NCBI GenBank assembly: GCA_025965895.1
Contig: JAOPWC010000114.1
Span: forward strand, 147,483 to 211,482
Length of the DNA stretch: 64,000 bases
Direction of reading: 5' to 3'
Source: Mycobacterium sp.
Lineage (GTDB): Bacteria; Actinomycetota; Actinomycetes; Mycobacteriales; Mycobacteriaceae
The number at the start of each line of letters is the position of its first letter. Position 1 is the stretch's first letter. A program made the translations under genes and the position numbers. A model generated the notes under the pieces. The model worked only from the letters and a program-made list of their open reading frames with translations. It did no database searches and had not been told where the DNA came from. This document shows, piece after piece, positions 26,766 through 34,708 of the stretch.

Positions 26766-28079
26766 TCAGTAGCACGCGGCGTCGACGACGTCACGGACGC
26801 GCTCGAGGTAGTCCGGGAACGGGTCGTGGCTGGCGCTGACGATGCGGAGCCGGCCGTTAAAGGTGCAAATGCCGGCATTCAGCTCGCCCTGGACCTGGAT
26901 GAGTATCGCTGGCCCCCAGAGCGCCACCGGTCGCACCGACTGTGGCCGGCCCATGTCCAGGACACGCAGGTTGGACGCGAACGCCTCGAAACTGAGCCCT
27001 GCCCTCATGAAGGCTTCTGCGTCCTCGGTGGTCGCATCTGCGGGGATGAACTGTTGGATGGCGGCGGACCCGGCGAGCAGCGCGGGTAGCGAACATGCAG
27101 CGGCGAGCTGGTCGCTGACCGTGCGGGCCATGTGCCACAGGTCGGTGAGCTGATCGCGGGTGAACGCGGTGCGAGTTGCGGTGAAGTACAGGCACACGTC
27201 GTCGTCGACGCCAATGTGGTTGCGGAAGGCGACTGGGGTGTTCATCCGGACGAACTCGTCGCGGCCTGACTCGATAATCACCCGGCTCATGGCCGAGACC
27301 AGTGCCGAGTGGACGGTGGTGCGCTCGGCGCGGGCGCGGGTGACCAACCGCCGGGTCAGGTCCTCGTCGAAGGCGATGGCGCTGACGTGGGGCACCGTAC
27401 CGTCGAAGGGCCGCATCGTGGACAGGGCGGCAAGGCATTGCGGCTGCGCGGGTTGCGGCTGAGTGTTGGCGGCCGGCGCAGCAGCCGCCTGCGCGTCGCG
27501 CAGGCGGCCGAGCAGTTCCTCCTGCGACGGCGGGACGGCCAGTGCGGCAAGTTTGCCCCCATTAAGGGCGGAGAACAAATCCCGCAGGATGTATGCGGCT
27601 GAAAGCCCATCGACGATGACGTGGGCGGCGGTCAGCACAATCGCCGCTGGGGTGCTTGGCCCGGAGCGCACCAGCACCAGCCGGACCATCGGCGCGCGAG
27701 AGGTGTCGAAGGGACGGGTCAACTCCTCGGCGACAACGTCACGCCAGCTGCGCCCGGTCTCGGTGTCGAGGACGGTGACCGGGATCGGCGGCACGGTAGG
27801 CGGGCGGCAGAACCCCAGCCGCGTCTGCGGGTGATCCTCGACGTAGACGTTCAAGAGTGGGTGGCGGTGCTGCACGGCGCGTAGGCCCGCAGCAAGGGCG
27901 GACGGATCCAGATCCTCAGCAAGCTCGGCCACCACGCAGAAGTGCATCGTGTTCTTCTGCTGGTTCCGGTGATACATCCGCTCGAACGCACCCAGCGGAC
28001 GAACCAGAGCACCCGTCGCTTCGGCGGCCGACCCGCCCAATCTTATGCCCCCAGCGTCGGAGCCGGTTTCACGTCGCAT
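26766..28079 (-). CDS. Condensation-domain acyltransferase (PapA-like)
   Basis: A 437-residue member of the condensation / PapA acyltransferase superfamily. The HHxxxDG motif appears as AHVIVDG (His153 and Asp157 kept; the first His is Ala, which is tolerated because the second His is catalytic). The N-terminal half ends about 220; the C-terminal half shows the RMNTPVAFRNH and PVALWGPAILIQVQGEL blocks of the second lobe. Such enzymes transfer acyl groups from CoA or carrier proteins to hydroxyls in complex lipids. ATG 28079 has GGAGGT 8 bases upstream. It is the last gene of a minus-strand cluster with MBL-fold, epimerase and AraC genes. Confidence 0.87.
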   Translation of the reverse strand: MRRETGSDAGGIRLGGSAAEATGALVRPLGAFERMYHRNQQKNTMHFCVVAELAEDLDPSALAAGLRAVQHRHPLLNVYVEDHPQTRLGFCRPPTVPPIPVTVLDTETGRSWRDVVAEELTRPFDTSRAPMVRLVLVRSGPSTPAAIVLTAAHVIVDGLSAAYILRDLFSALNGGKLAALAVPPSQEELLGRLRDAQAAAAPAANTQPQPAQPQCLAALSTMRPFDGTVPHVSAIAFDEDLTRRLVTRARAERTTVHSALVSAMSRVIIESGRDEFVRMNTPVAFRNHIGVDDDVCLYFTATRTAFTRDQLTDLWHMARTVSDQLAAACSLPALLAGSAAIQQFIPADATTEDAEAFMRAGLSFEAFASNLRVLDMGRPQSVRPVALWGPAILIQVQGELNAGICTFNGRLRIVSASHDPFPDYLERVRDVVDAACY

Positions 28080-28200
28080 TATCAGCTACCTCCACAAACC
28101 TGTTCACGTCCAGCGCTAAACCGCTGTGACTCAAGCCTATTCATGCCGTTCGCCAGGAGCTTGAACCTTCGCGACAGGTCGATGTACCGATGCGTCCCGA
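28054..28200. repeat. 147-base direct repeat, copy 1
   Basis: The segment covers the first codons and Shine-Dalgarno of the PapA-like gene and the bases upstream of it. It matches 32276-32422 in the same orientation with roughly 80 percent identity by eye, including the shared CTAAACCGCTGTGACTC. Read on the minus strand, the far end encodes THRYIDLSRRFKLLANG, a tail related to the AraC relic in copy 2. The two copies bracket the MBL/epimerase/AraC genes. Confidence 0.75.
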
Positions 28201-28351
28201 GCCGGCCGTTGACCCGATACGGGTTGCGAAGCGGATTCCAGCGGCGGCCGGTAAAGACACGCCGCGCAGCGGGATGGGCATGTTGTCTTTGGGTGGCGGC
28301 GGCTGGGCCGGATCGCGATGGTGGCGGTCTGCGGGTTGCTGGCGGTGATGG
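28080..28351. other. Gap between the acyltransferase and MBL-fold genes with a possible decayed coding tail
   Basis: The 272-base gap contains no intact gene. On the minus strand, one frame reads VFTGRRWNPLRNPYRVNG and then the THRYIDLSRRFK tail ending at TGA just before the PapA-like Shine-Dalgarno. The neighbouring frame upstream reads PPPPKDNMPIPLRG. Together these look like a broken coding sequence with one or two frameshifts. No family was recognised for it. Confidence 0.35.
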
Positions 28352-29482
28352 TCATGAGGCGCTCCATTGCCGTGTGATTGTGGTGCCGTGGGTGATGGCG
28401 GTGTGGCTGAAGGTGGGTCGGGTGCCCGGGCTGATCCAGTGCGCGGTGAGCTCACTGGAGGGAAAGAACTGCAGGAACCGGAAGTCGCTTTGGGCGCGGT
28501 CGACGATGCTTTTCTCCAGTACCAGCGAGTTGTATTGGTAGGCGGTGGTTTCGATGGTGTTGGCGTTGAGCACCACCTCGTGTTGCCAGGCCTTAGTGAA
28601 GTGTTTGACGCCGGGGATGGAGCTGTGTTCGGGGGTCAGGCATTCGGCGGCGATGGCGTTTTCGCTGCTGGCCCAGATGCCGGTGTCGGTGTTGAGGACC
28701 AGGGTTTGGTTGCCGAACACGTGGCCGGGCGTGGGCAGGATCGCCACGCCGGGCCCCAGCAGTATCGCGCCGGCGATCGGCAGGATCGCTTCGGGTCGCA
28801 GGTCGTGGAACCGGCCGGGTTGATACCAGGGTCGTTGCAGCGGGTGCAGGGTGCTCATGGCGGCGACTTCGTCGCGTTGCACGACGAGTTTGGCGTGGGG
28901 GAAGTAGGGCTCCACGGTGCCGCCGAGGTCGGTTTGGGGGGCGGTGGTGCCGACCCAGCGGCGGATGTCCTGGGTGTGCAGGTGGTCAAAGACGAGGTAG
29001 TCGACCTCCTCGGGGTACACGCCGAGCAGGCGCAGGCTTTCTTCGACGGTGTGGTGTCGGTGCAGCAGGATCCGCTGGGCCGGACCTGGGATGCGCCGCG
29101 CTAGGGCGGCGAAGTAGGGGGTGTTTTGGCCGAGGTCGACGTCGCTGGGTTCGAACAGCAGGGTGCGGCGCCACCCGCTGGTGTCGGTCCAGCGGATGAC
29201 CAGCATCCGGTTGGTGATGGACAAAAACGGTGCCGGGGTGGCGGCGGCGGGGAACAGCCCGAACTTCGTCGGGTAGGGCAGGGTGACCAGGTCGCAGGTC
29301 GCCACACTGTCGGGCATGCCTGAGGAGCGGAACTCGGTGGTGAAATCAACTGCGCGGGTGCGGATCCAGTCAAGTTGTGCGCCCGGGCCGCCGTCGATGC
29401 CGGTGAGGGAGTCGAAGACGGTGATCGGGGTGCCGATATCGACGGGGTCGGTACTGACCGGCCATGTGGTGGCGGGGCTCAT
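28352..29482 (-). CDS. MBL-fold (metallo-beta-lactamase-like) protein
   Basis: A 376-residue protein of the metallo-beta-lactamase fold. The first metal motif reads FDHLHTQD, where most members have HxHxDH, so the aspartate and last histidine are displaced (Q and D in their places). PTPGHVFGNQTLV supplies the next histidine, and EHSSIPGVKH lies near the last one. The altered first motif suggests one metal site or a non-hydrolytic role; it could also be normal for this subfamily. The start overlaps the epimerase stop (ATGA) and has GGAGGAAC upstream. Part of the AraC-epimerase-MBL-acyltransferase operon. Confidence 0.78.
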   Translation of the reverse strand: MSPATTWPVSTDPVDIGTPITVFDSLTGIDGGPGAQLDWIRTRAVDFTTEFRSSGMPDSVATCDLVTLPYPTKFGLFPAAATPAPFLSITNRMLVIRWTDTSGWRRTLLFEPSDVDLGQNTPYFAALARRIPGPAQRILLHRHHTVEESLRLLGVYPEEVDYLVFDHLHTQDIRRWVGTTAPQTDLGGTVEPYFPHAKLVVQRDEVAAMSTLHPLQRPWYQPGRFHDLRPEAILPIAGAILLGPGVAILPTPGHVFGNQTLVLNTDTGIWASSENAIAAECLTPEHSSIPGVKHFTKAWQHEVVLNANTIETTAYQYNSLVLEKSIVDRAQSDFRFLQFFPSSELTAHWISPGTRPTFSHTAITHGTTITRQWSAS

Positions 29483-30486
29483 CGAGTTCCTCCGTGTGGT
29501 GAGGTTGAGGGACGACGCTGGCCGGTGATGGTGATGCGCACCGCATCGGCGAGCGGCGTTGGGGTCCAGCCCAACTCGGTGTGGGCGCGGGTGGGGTCAG
29601 GCTGATGGCGGCTGGTCATGAAGTGCAGTTGCCCGGCCGGCAGCAGCGGGGCTCGGTGGGTCGCTCGCGACCCCGTTTCGGTGAGGCGCGAGACAATCCG
29701 GGCCAGCCGGGGTGGCAGCTGCGGCGGCTGGTGGGATCCGGTCAGTCGGCTGATCAGTTCAGCGAGCTCGCCGAACGGCACGTAGCGGTCGCACAGGATG
29801 TAGCGGGAGCCGACCTCGGCGGTGACCGCGGCGAGTTGCCCGCGGGCGATGTCGGGTGCGAACACCAGCGGGACACCGCCGGGCGGCAACACCGGCAGGG
29901 CGTTTCTGGCCAGCTTGCTGATGATGTCGTTGAGCCCCGGAGTGGAGCTCGGTGACGGGCCGAAAACCGCTGCCGGGTGGATGAACCGGGCGGGCAGTCC
30001 GCGGGTGACGGCATCGGAGACGACCCGGTCGGCTAGCTGCTTGGAGCGTTCATGGGGCGTGGGAAGTGGTGCATCCGCGAGAACCGACTCGTCATAGGCG
30101 ACGCCCGGGCGGGCGGCGAACACGTCGATGGTGCTGGTGTATACAAACGACATGACCCGTGCGGCCAGGGCCTGCTCGACGAGGGCGCGGGTGCCCTCCA
30201 CATTGACACGGTGGAACTGGCCGGGGTCACGCAGCCACTGCTCCGGCATCCCGGCGGCATGAAACACCGTGTCGCAGCCGTTGACCGCGGACGCCAGTGA
30301 CCCGGCGTCGGCCAGATCCCCGGTCAGGACCTCGACACCGGCGGGTAGGACCGCTGTGGCGGCGTCAGGTTTGCGGGCCAAAGCCCGCACCTGGTGGCCT
30401 TGTTCGCGCAACGCGGTGACGACGCTCCAGCCGACGATGCCGGTGGCACCGGTGACCAACACCGAGCCCATCTGGTCGATGCTCAT
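29479..30486 (-). CDS. NAD-dependent epimerase/dehydratase with Tyr-to-His active site
   Basis: A 335-residue extended SDR starting at ATG 30486, which overlaps the stop of the small ORF before it. The Rossmann motif is VTGATGIVGWSVV near residue 11; the mid-domain reads DTVFHAAGMPEQW and FVYTSTIDVFA. The catalytic YxxxK is replaced by HERSK, leaving the lysine but putting histidine where the catalytic tyrosine should be. This may abolish ordinary dehydrogenase chemistry or shift it; related steroid/cinnamoyl-type SDRs normally keep the Tyr. Overlapping starts and stops on both sides show tight coupling with the MBL-fold gene downstream. Confidence 0.82.
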   Translation of the reverse strand: MSIDQMGSVLVTGATGIVGWSVVTALREQGHQVRALARKPDAATAVLPAGVEVLTGDLADAGSLASAVNGCDTVFHAAGMPEQWLRDPGQFHRVNVEGTRALVEQALAARVMSFVYTSTIDVFAARPGVAYDESVLADAPLPTPHERSKQLADRVVSDAVTRGLPARFIHPAAVFGPSPSSTPGLNDIISKLARNALPVLPPGGVPLVFAPDIARGQLAAVTAEVGSRYILCDRYVPFGELAELISRLTGSHQPPQLPPRLARIVSRLTETGSRATHRAPLLPAGQLHFMTSRHQPDPTRAHTELGWTPTPLADAVRITITGQRRPSTSPHGGTR

Positions 30487-30722
30487 GGCCGGGTGCCCAG
30501 CCGTTGTCGCAGGGACGCCGCCGGCAGGTCCAGCCCGAACTGCGGCCCATCCACGTGATCGCCGACCGCCGACTCGGCGACGGCATGCATGCCAGCGGCG
30601 AGCAGATCGGGCCCGCGGGTGGCGACTATCGACGCTGGACCGGGTTGGCCCAGCGGCGGCGACACCGCTTCCCGCAGCAGTGATCCGCGCAGGAAGGCGA
30701 TGACGGTGCCGATGTCTCTCAT
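30483..30722 (-). CDS. Small hypothetical protein, 79 residues
   Basis: A 79-residue ORF with a strong ribosome binding site (AGGAGG 7 bases before ATG 30722) and a stop that overlaps the epimerase ATG. The sequence is polar and Gly/Ala/Pro-rich with MRDIGTVIAFLRGSLLRE at the start; no domain or signal peptide is seen. Its value may be partly translational coupling to the epimerase. No function is suggested. Real coding status is likely because of the signal quality and overlap, but not proven. Confidence 0.6.
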   Translation of the reverse strand: MRDIGTVIAFLRGSLLREAVSPPLGQPGPASIVATRGPDLLAAGMHAVAESAVGDHVDGPQFGLDLPAASLRQRLGTRP

Positions 30723-30752
30723 ATGCGTCCCTCCTGGACCTTTTCCTGTCTC

Positions 30753-30992
30753 TCACCGTAAGAACCTGGGTGGCTTAGGGCTTGACCGTTTCTGCGGAAT
30801 CGGTTGCCAGTTCTGCGGAGCCGCTGCGGCAGCCGACCGCACAACGGGTGGGTCGAGCAGCTCGCGCAACTCGCTTTCACCCCGGGCGTCCACATCCGCT
30901 GCCGCGTCGAATCCGCCGATATCGTCGGACAATTCGCCGACGGGGTCGACCCAGCCCAAGGTGACGTTGTGACCACCGAATATAGCTGCCAC
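30753..30992 (-). CDS. Possible small acidic protein, 79 residues
   Basis: A frame from GTG 30992 to the stop at 30753, lying 50 bases after the AraC stop and 30 bases before the next small ORF. The N-terminal half (GGHNVTLGWVDPVGELSDDI) has acidic, protein-like composition, while the tail is Pro/Ala/Lys-rich and less convincing. No Shine-Dalgarno is evident. It may be a genuine small gene, or the decayed end of a longer one. No family recognised. Confidence 0.35.
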   Translation of the reverse strand: MAAIFGGHNVTLGWVDPVGELSDDIGGFDAAADVDARGESELRELLDPPVVRSAAAAAPQNWQPIPQKRSSPKPPRFLR

Positions 30993-31042
30993 GCCTGATT
31001 AACACACGGCCGGCTTTCGAGATCTTGATGGGAAGCGAAGCG

Positions 31043-32020
31043 TCAGCGCGGGCCCGTAAGCACATGATCGCGCGCGCGGCTGGGGGGAGATCCGTAGTGC
31101 TTGTGGAACACACGGCTGAAGTGCGCGGGGTTGATGAATCCCCACCGCGAGGCGATGTCGCCGACGTGGTCATCGGTGTTGGCCAGGTCGGCGTAGCAAT
31201 GGGCCAGACGCCGAGCGCGAATGTGGGCGGCCAGCGTGGTGTTCAGGTCGTCGAAGGCCGCGTACAGCGTTCGGATCGAGACGAAGTGGGCGGCAGCGAT
31301 CGTCGCCGGGCTTAGTGTCAAGTCACCGAGGTTGTCCTCGATGTATCCCAGGACCCGTTCGCGCAGCTCCCGCGCCGCGCGCGTGCCCAATCCCTGCTGG
31401 CAGGTACGCGCGTGCGGATCGAGATCGGCGAGCATTTGGGCCACCAGCGCGGCCGACCTTTTCGTGGCCTCGGGGCTCATCGTCGCAAGAGCGTCACTCA
31501 GCACCCCCAGAAGTTCAAAGAGCGACCGGACCGGCGCGATCTCGCGACCGGACATCGGTCGCACGGCCATTGGGGTGTGCATCGACGGGAGCAGCGACAC
31601 CGCGACGGAACGCTCAAGGATGAGGGTGCGCTTATGAAGCGTCTCGACGACCTCGTAGCTGCACCTGACCCCGCTGTCCCAGAGCATCATGTCGCCCGGG
31701 CCGAGGACCAGCACGTCGTCACCCTGGCGGATGACCTCCTTACCGTCGGCGACGTACTGCAGCCCGACGACGTCCCGTGTGGTCGCACTGACCTGCCTGA
31801 GCGCGCGCCGAGCGCGGTGCGGCTGGGCCAACGTGTCCACAAGCCGCATCTGGCCGAGGCGCTGCTCGCGCACCACGGCCGTAAAGGCATCGGCGGAACG
31901 GTCAGGTACCTCCATGGAGAATGGGATATACGTTCGGCTCAGGACCTCGGTCCATGCGTCGAAACGGTCCCGCTCGGGGACGTCCGCCAGGTCCCACGTG
32001 TCATTGTCCGTCCGAGCCAT
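31043..32020 (-). CDS. AraC-family transcriptional regulator
   Basis: A 325-residue AraC/XylS regulator. The N-terminal sensory domain is of the AraC_binding_2 type (about 20-180, with DVLVLGPGDMMLWDSG), and the C-terminal double HTH contains VSIRTLYAAFDD and HVGDIASRWGFINPAHFSRVFHKHYG. It is the first gene of a minus-strand cluster (small ORFs, epimerase, MBL-fold, PapA-like) and probably regulates it. Oddly, its first 12 residues MARTDNDTWDLA copy the start of the methyltransferase at 20843, including an 18-base identity, and do not resemble usual AraC starts. Confidence 0.9.
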   Translation of the reverse strand: MARTDNDTWDLADVPERDRFDAWTEVLSRTYIPFSMEVPDRSADAFTAVVREQRLGQMRLVDTLAQPHRARRALRQVSATTRDVVGLQYVADGKEVIRQGDDVLVLGPGDMMLWDSGVRCSYEVVETLHKRTLILERSVAVSLLPSMHTPMAVRPMSGREIAPVRSLFELLGVLSDALATMSPEATKRSAALVAQMLADLDPHARTCQQGLGTRAARELRERVLGYIEDNLGDLTLSPATIAAAHFVSIRTLYAAFDDLNTTLAAHIRARRLAHCYADLANTDDHVGDIASRWGFINPAHFSRVFHKHYGSPPSRARDHVLTGPR

Positions 32021-32275
32021 GCTTACCCTCTTGAATAGTGCTGAATCGATAACGCTCGTTTGCCGCTGCCCGTAAACGGCTCGATCTGAACGTCTTTCAC
32101 CGGCGAACGCTTTTTACGAGAGTGGCTCGGCCCGCTGATGCCTGGTCTAGAACCGCGTTGCAGCGCGCCTGTAAAGTGTTCCCCGAGCCGAAGCTGTATT
32201 CCGTGAGCCACCCAAACTCGGCGAATATGTTTGAGCGCGAAGGAATTTCCAATGCCGGAGTCAGTCTGACGCGCC

Positions 32276-32422
32276 GAGCGTCGGAGCCGGTTTCGCGTCG
32301 CACTATCAGCTGCCTGCATAAGCCTGTTTCGCGTCCAGCCCTAAACCGCTGTGACTCGAAGTCTGTTCATGCCGTCGCCCAGGGTTTGAACGCGTGCGAC
32401 AAGTCGGTGTAGCGATGGTCCC
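32276..32422. repeat. 147-base direct repeat, copy 2
   Basis: Degenerate second copy of the repeat at 28054-28200, same orientation. The equivalent of the PapA-like start codon is GTG here and its Shine-Dalgarno GGAGGT has become GCAGGC, so copy 2 looks like the decayed upstream and start region of a lost acyltransferase gene. Its other end merges with an AraC C-terminal relic. The copies are 4222 bases apart. Confidence 0.72.
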
Positions 32423-32545
32423 GAGGCAGGCGTTGATGCGAATTGCCGTAGTGGGCGTTGAAGGTGCAGCTGAAGCGGCGCGTGCCGGAGAAACCCCAGC
32501 GGTGAGCAATGATCGAGATGGGCCGATCGTTATCGGGCCCGTCTT
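32367..32545 (-). pseudogene. C-terminal relic of an AraC-family regulator
   Basis: A minus-strand frame ending at 32367 encodes ISIIAHRWGFSGTRRFSCTF and NAHYGNSHQRLPRDHRY, unmistakably the second helix-turn-helix of an AraC regulator (compare HVGDIASRWGFINPAHFSRV in the neighbouring intact gene). The sensory domain and first helix-turn-helix are missing and no start signals exist. It is a relic, probably of the regulator that once preceded a PapA-like gene. Confidence 0.65.
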
Positions 32546-32729
32546 CTCGCGTGCATGCAAGCCTCCGCCCGCGCACGGTCTCTACCGTTTGAACGGTGGC
32601 CGTGAAAACGCGGTTGACAGTCTGTGCGGATCCACCCAATGAGCTCCGGCGCTGGCAGCCGGTGTGGCAATGGGGTCGCTTCGACCCCGTGCGGCGGGTT
32701 GTTGGGGTCGGTGCCCTTAGCATCAGCGA

Positions 32730-33335
32730 ATGGCACTGCGTTTTGCGATCCTGACCGCACTGACCGAACGTGCATCGACCGGCTTTGAGCTTGCCAGGCG
32801 GTTCGATCGAGCTTTCGGGTACTTCTGGTCGGCATCGCACCAGCAGATCTATCGTGAACTGGAACGGCTCCATACCAACGGACTTGTCACCGAGGCGCCC
32901 CGGCCGGCGGTTTCCGGCCGCGGCCAGCCGAAGGAATTCTCCATCACTTCGGCGGGGACTGCTGCGCTGCGCGCCTGGGTGAGCCAGGTTGACGAGCCGA
33001 CTCCGCCGCGGGAAGCCATCATCGTGAAGATCCGAGCCGCAGCCGCTGTTGGCGACCTTGAGGGCATACGCGCTGTGGTGGCTCACCATCTCGAGGTGCA
33101 CGAAAAAACCTACGCCACGTACCGCGAGATCGAGGCGCGTGACTTCTCGGTCATCGACAACGAGGCTGACGCGCTGAAACACCTGGTCTTGAAGGGCGGT
33201 CTGAGGATCGAACGTGCCTGGGCCGACTGGTGTCTCGAAGCGATCGAGGCACTCGACGGCATGCAAGAGCCGACGGCACACCGAACGCCTCGGCGCAGGC
33301 GCATGGCGACATCACCGAAGATGAGCGGCCGGTAG
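32730..33335 (+). CDS. PadR-family transcriptional regulator
   Basis: A 201-residue PadR regulator. The N-terminal winged helix (MALRFAILTALTERASTGFE to about residue 75, with SASHQQIYRELERLHTNGLV) is followed by the helical vir_act_alpha dimerisation domain, which ends about residue 180; the last 20 residues are basic and disordered. PadR members repress detoxification genes and respond to small phenolics or drugs. The nearest gene, a nitronate monooxygenase, is over 1.3 kb away on the other strand; the palindrome at 34802-34817 could be a target but this is only a suggestion. Confidence 0.88.
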   Translation: MALRFAILTALTERASTGFELARRFDRAFGYFWSASHQQIYRELERLHTNGLVTEAPRPAVSGRGQPKEFSITSAGTAALRAWVSQVDEPTPPREAIIVKIRAAAAVGDLEGIRAVVAHHLEVHEKTYATYREIEARDFSVIDNEADALKHLVLKGGLRIERAWADWCLEAIEALDGMQEPTAHRTPRRRRMATSPKMSGR

Positions 33336-33389
33336 GCGGCGGGTTGACGGGAGGCTGCGCGGCGTTGCCGGCGCGTCGGCGCGTACACC

Positions 33390-33620
33390 CAGCGGCCCGC
33401 CAGGTCTGGCTTCCGCTTGGCGCGGAACGCCTCGACGCCAACTCGGTGGTCGTGCGACGCCCCGGTGATCGTCATCTCTGTGGCTTCACAACTCAAGGGC
33501 ATCGTCGAGCGTCGATGCGGAGGCAAAGTGAGCAGCCACCTTGCGACTCGATCTGCTCCTCCCTGCTGACGGGGAGCCCTCTGGCGATGATGTCGGCGAT
33601 GTCCGCGGGCACCTCGCTGT
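33390..33620 (-). pseudogene. 3' relic of an enoyl-CoA hydratase (crotonase)
   Basis: Minus-strand fragments in different frames read ADIADIIARGLPVSREEQIE, then KVAAHFASASTLDDALEL, then MTITGASHDHRVGVEAFRAK followed by RKPDLAG. In order, these match the C-terminal part of crotonase-fold enzymes, which end in HRxGVxAFxxKRxPxFxG. At least two frameshifts separate the pieces and the catalytic N-terminal half is absent. The bases from 33336 to 33390 and 33620 to 33709 show nothing recognisable. Confidence 0.55.
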
Positions 33621-33709
33621 GACGAGCGTCCGCGGGCGCCGACGGAATTCGGCGTCCTGGCGGGAAGGGCGCGGTCTCATGGCTTCTTGACGGCGGGTGT
33701 GTCGCACGC

Positions 33710-34708
33710 TCAGGCCGACCGGGCGATCACATTCGGTGTCGGCGTCGTGGCATCGATGGTGAGCAGCGCCTCATCGTATTGGGCCTTGAATACGGCGAGG
33801 AGCTGGGCGACCGTCAGGCTTTCCTTGATCACGCCGATGCCCTGCCCGGAACCCCAAATGTCTTTCCACGCCTTGGCCTTCATGTTGCCGCCGGACCCGA
33901 AGTCCATCGCGGACGGATCGGACTCGGGCAGGTCGTCGGGGTTGAGTCCGGCGGCGGCGATGCTGCCGCGTAGGTAGTTGCCGTGGACGCCGGTGAACAG
34001 GTTGCTGTAGACGATGTCCTTGGCGGTGCTGTCGATGACCATTTGCTTGTAGGCCGGGTCGGTGTTTGCCTCGGTAGTCGACAGGAATGCCGATCCGATG
34101 TAGGCGAAGTCGGCGCCGGCGGCCTTGGCGGCGAGTATCGAGCGGCCGTGTGCGATCGAGCCGGACAGCAGCACCGGCCCGTCAAACCACTCCCGGACCT
34201 CCTGGACCAGCGCGAAGGGTGATTGCGTGCCGGCGTGGCCGCCGGCGCCGGCGGCCACGGCGACGATACCGTCGGCGCCCTTTTCGATGGCCTTGTGGGC
34301 GAACTCGTTGGTGATCACGTCGTGCAGCACGATGCCGCCGTAGGAGTGGACGGCTTCGTTGATCTCCCGCCGCGCTCCCAGCGACGTGATCACAATCGGC
34401 ACTTGGTGTTCCACGACCACGCCCATGTCATGCTCGAGGCGGTCGACGGAGCGGTGCACGATCTGGTTGACCGCGAACGGCGCCACGATCGCATCCGGGT
34501 TCGCCGCCGCGTATGACCTGTTCTCTTCGGTGATGCGGTCCAGCCAGTCGGTGAGCAGCGACGCGGGGCGGGCATTCAAGGCTGGGAACGAGCCGATCAC
34601 CCCGGCCTGGCACTGAGCAATTACCAGCTCCGGACCGGACGCGATGAACAGCGGCGCGCCCACAACCGGGAGCGTGAGTCGACGGGAGAGGACGGCAGGC
34701 AGGGCCAT
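33710..34708 (-). CDS. Nitronate monooxygenase family flavoprotein
   Basis: A 332-residue TIM-barrel flavoprotein of the nitronate monooxygenase / 2-nitropropane dioxygenase family. Typical markers are GAPLFIASGPELVIAQCQAG near the N-terminus, AAGAGGHAGTQSPFALV (FMN phosphate/active-site loop) and GADFAYIGSAFLSTTEAN. It detoxifies alkyl nitronates such as propionate-3-nitronate or acts on related CoA-linked substrates. ATG 34708 is used because the upstream in-frame stretch to 34810 is promoter sequence. A perfect 16-base palindrome lies about 95 bases upstream of the start and may be an operator. Confidence 0.88.
   Translation of the reverse strand: MALPAVLSRRLTLPVVGAPLFIASGPELVIAQCQAGVIGSFPALNARPASLLTDWLDRITEENRSYAAANPDAIVAPFAVNQIVHRSVDRLEHDMGVVVEHQVPIVITSLGARREINEAVHSYGGIVLHDVITNEFAHKAIEKGADGIVAVAAGAGGHAGTQSPFALVQEVREWFDGPVLLSGSIAHGRSILAAKAAGADFAYIGSAFLSTTEANTDPAYKQMVIDSTAKDIVYSNLFTGVHGNYLRGSIAAAGLNPDDLPESDPSAMDFGSGGNMKAKAWKDIWGSGQGIGVIKESLTVAQLLAVFKAQYDEALLTIDATTPTPNVIARSA

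Larger units (their letters stand above)
32021..32729. other. Gene-free stretch holding the promoter of the AraC gene and decayed sequence
   Basis: No intact gene lies in these 709 bases. They contain the upstream region of the AraC gene, the second copy of the 147-base direct repeat (32276-32422), a fragment of another AraC gene (32367-32545) and the upstream region of the PadR gene. The sequence left of the repeat (32097-32275) is related at its right edge to the first codons of the PapA-like gene and then diverges. Confidence 0.7.
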
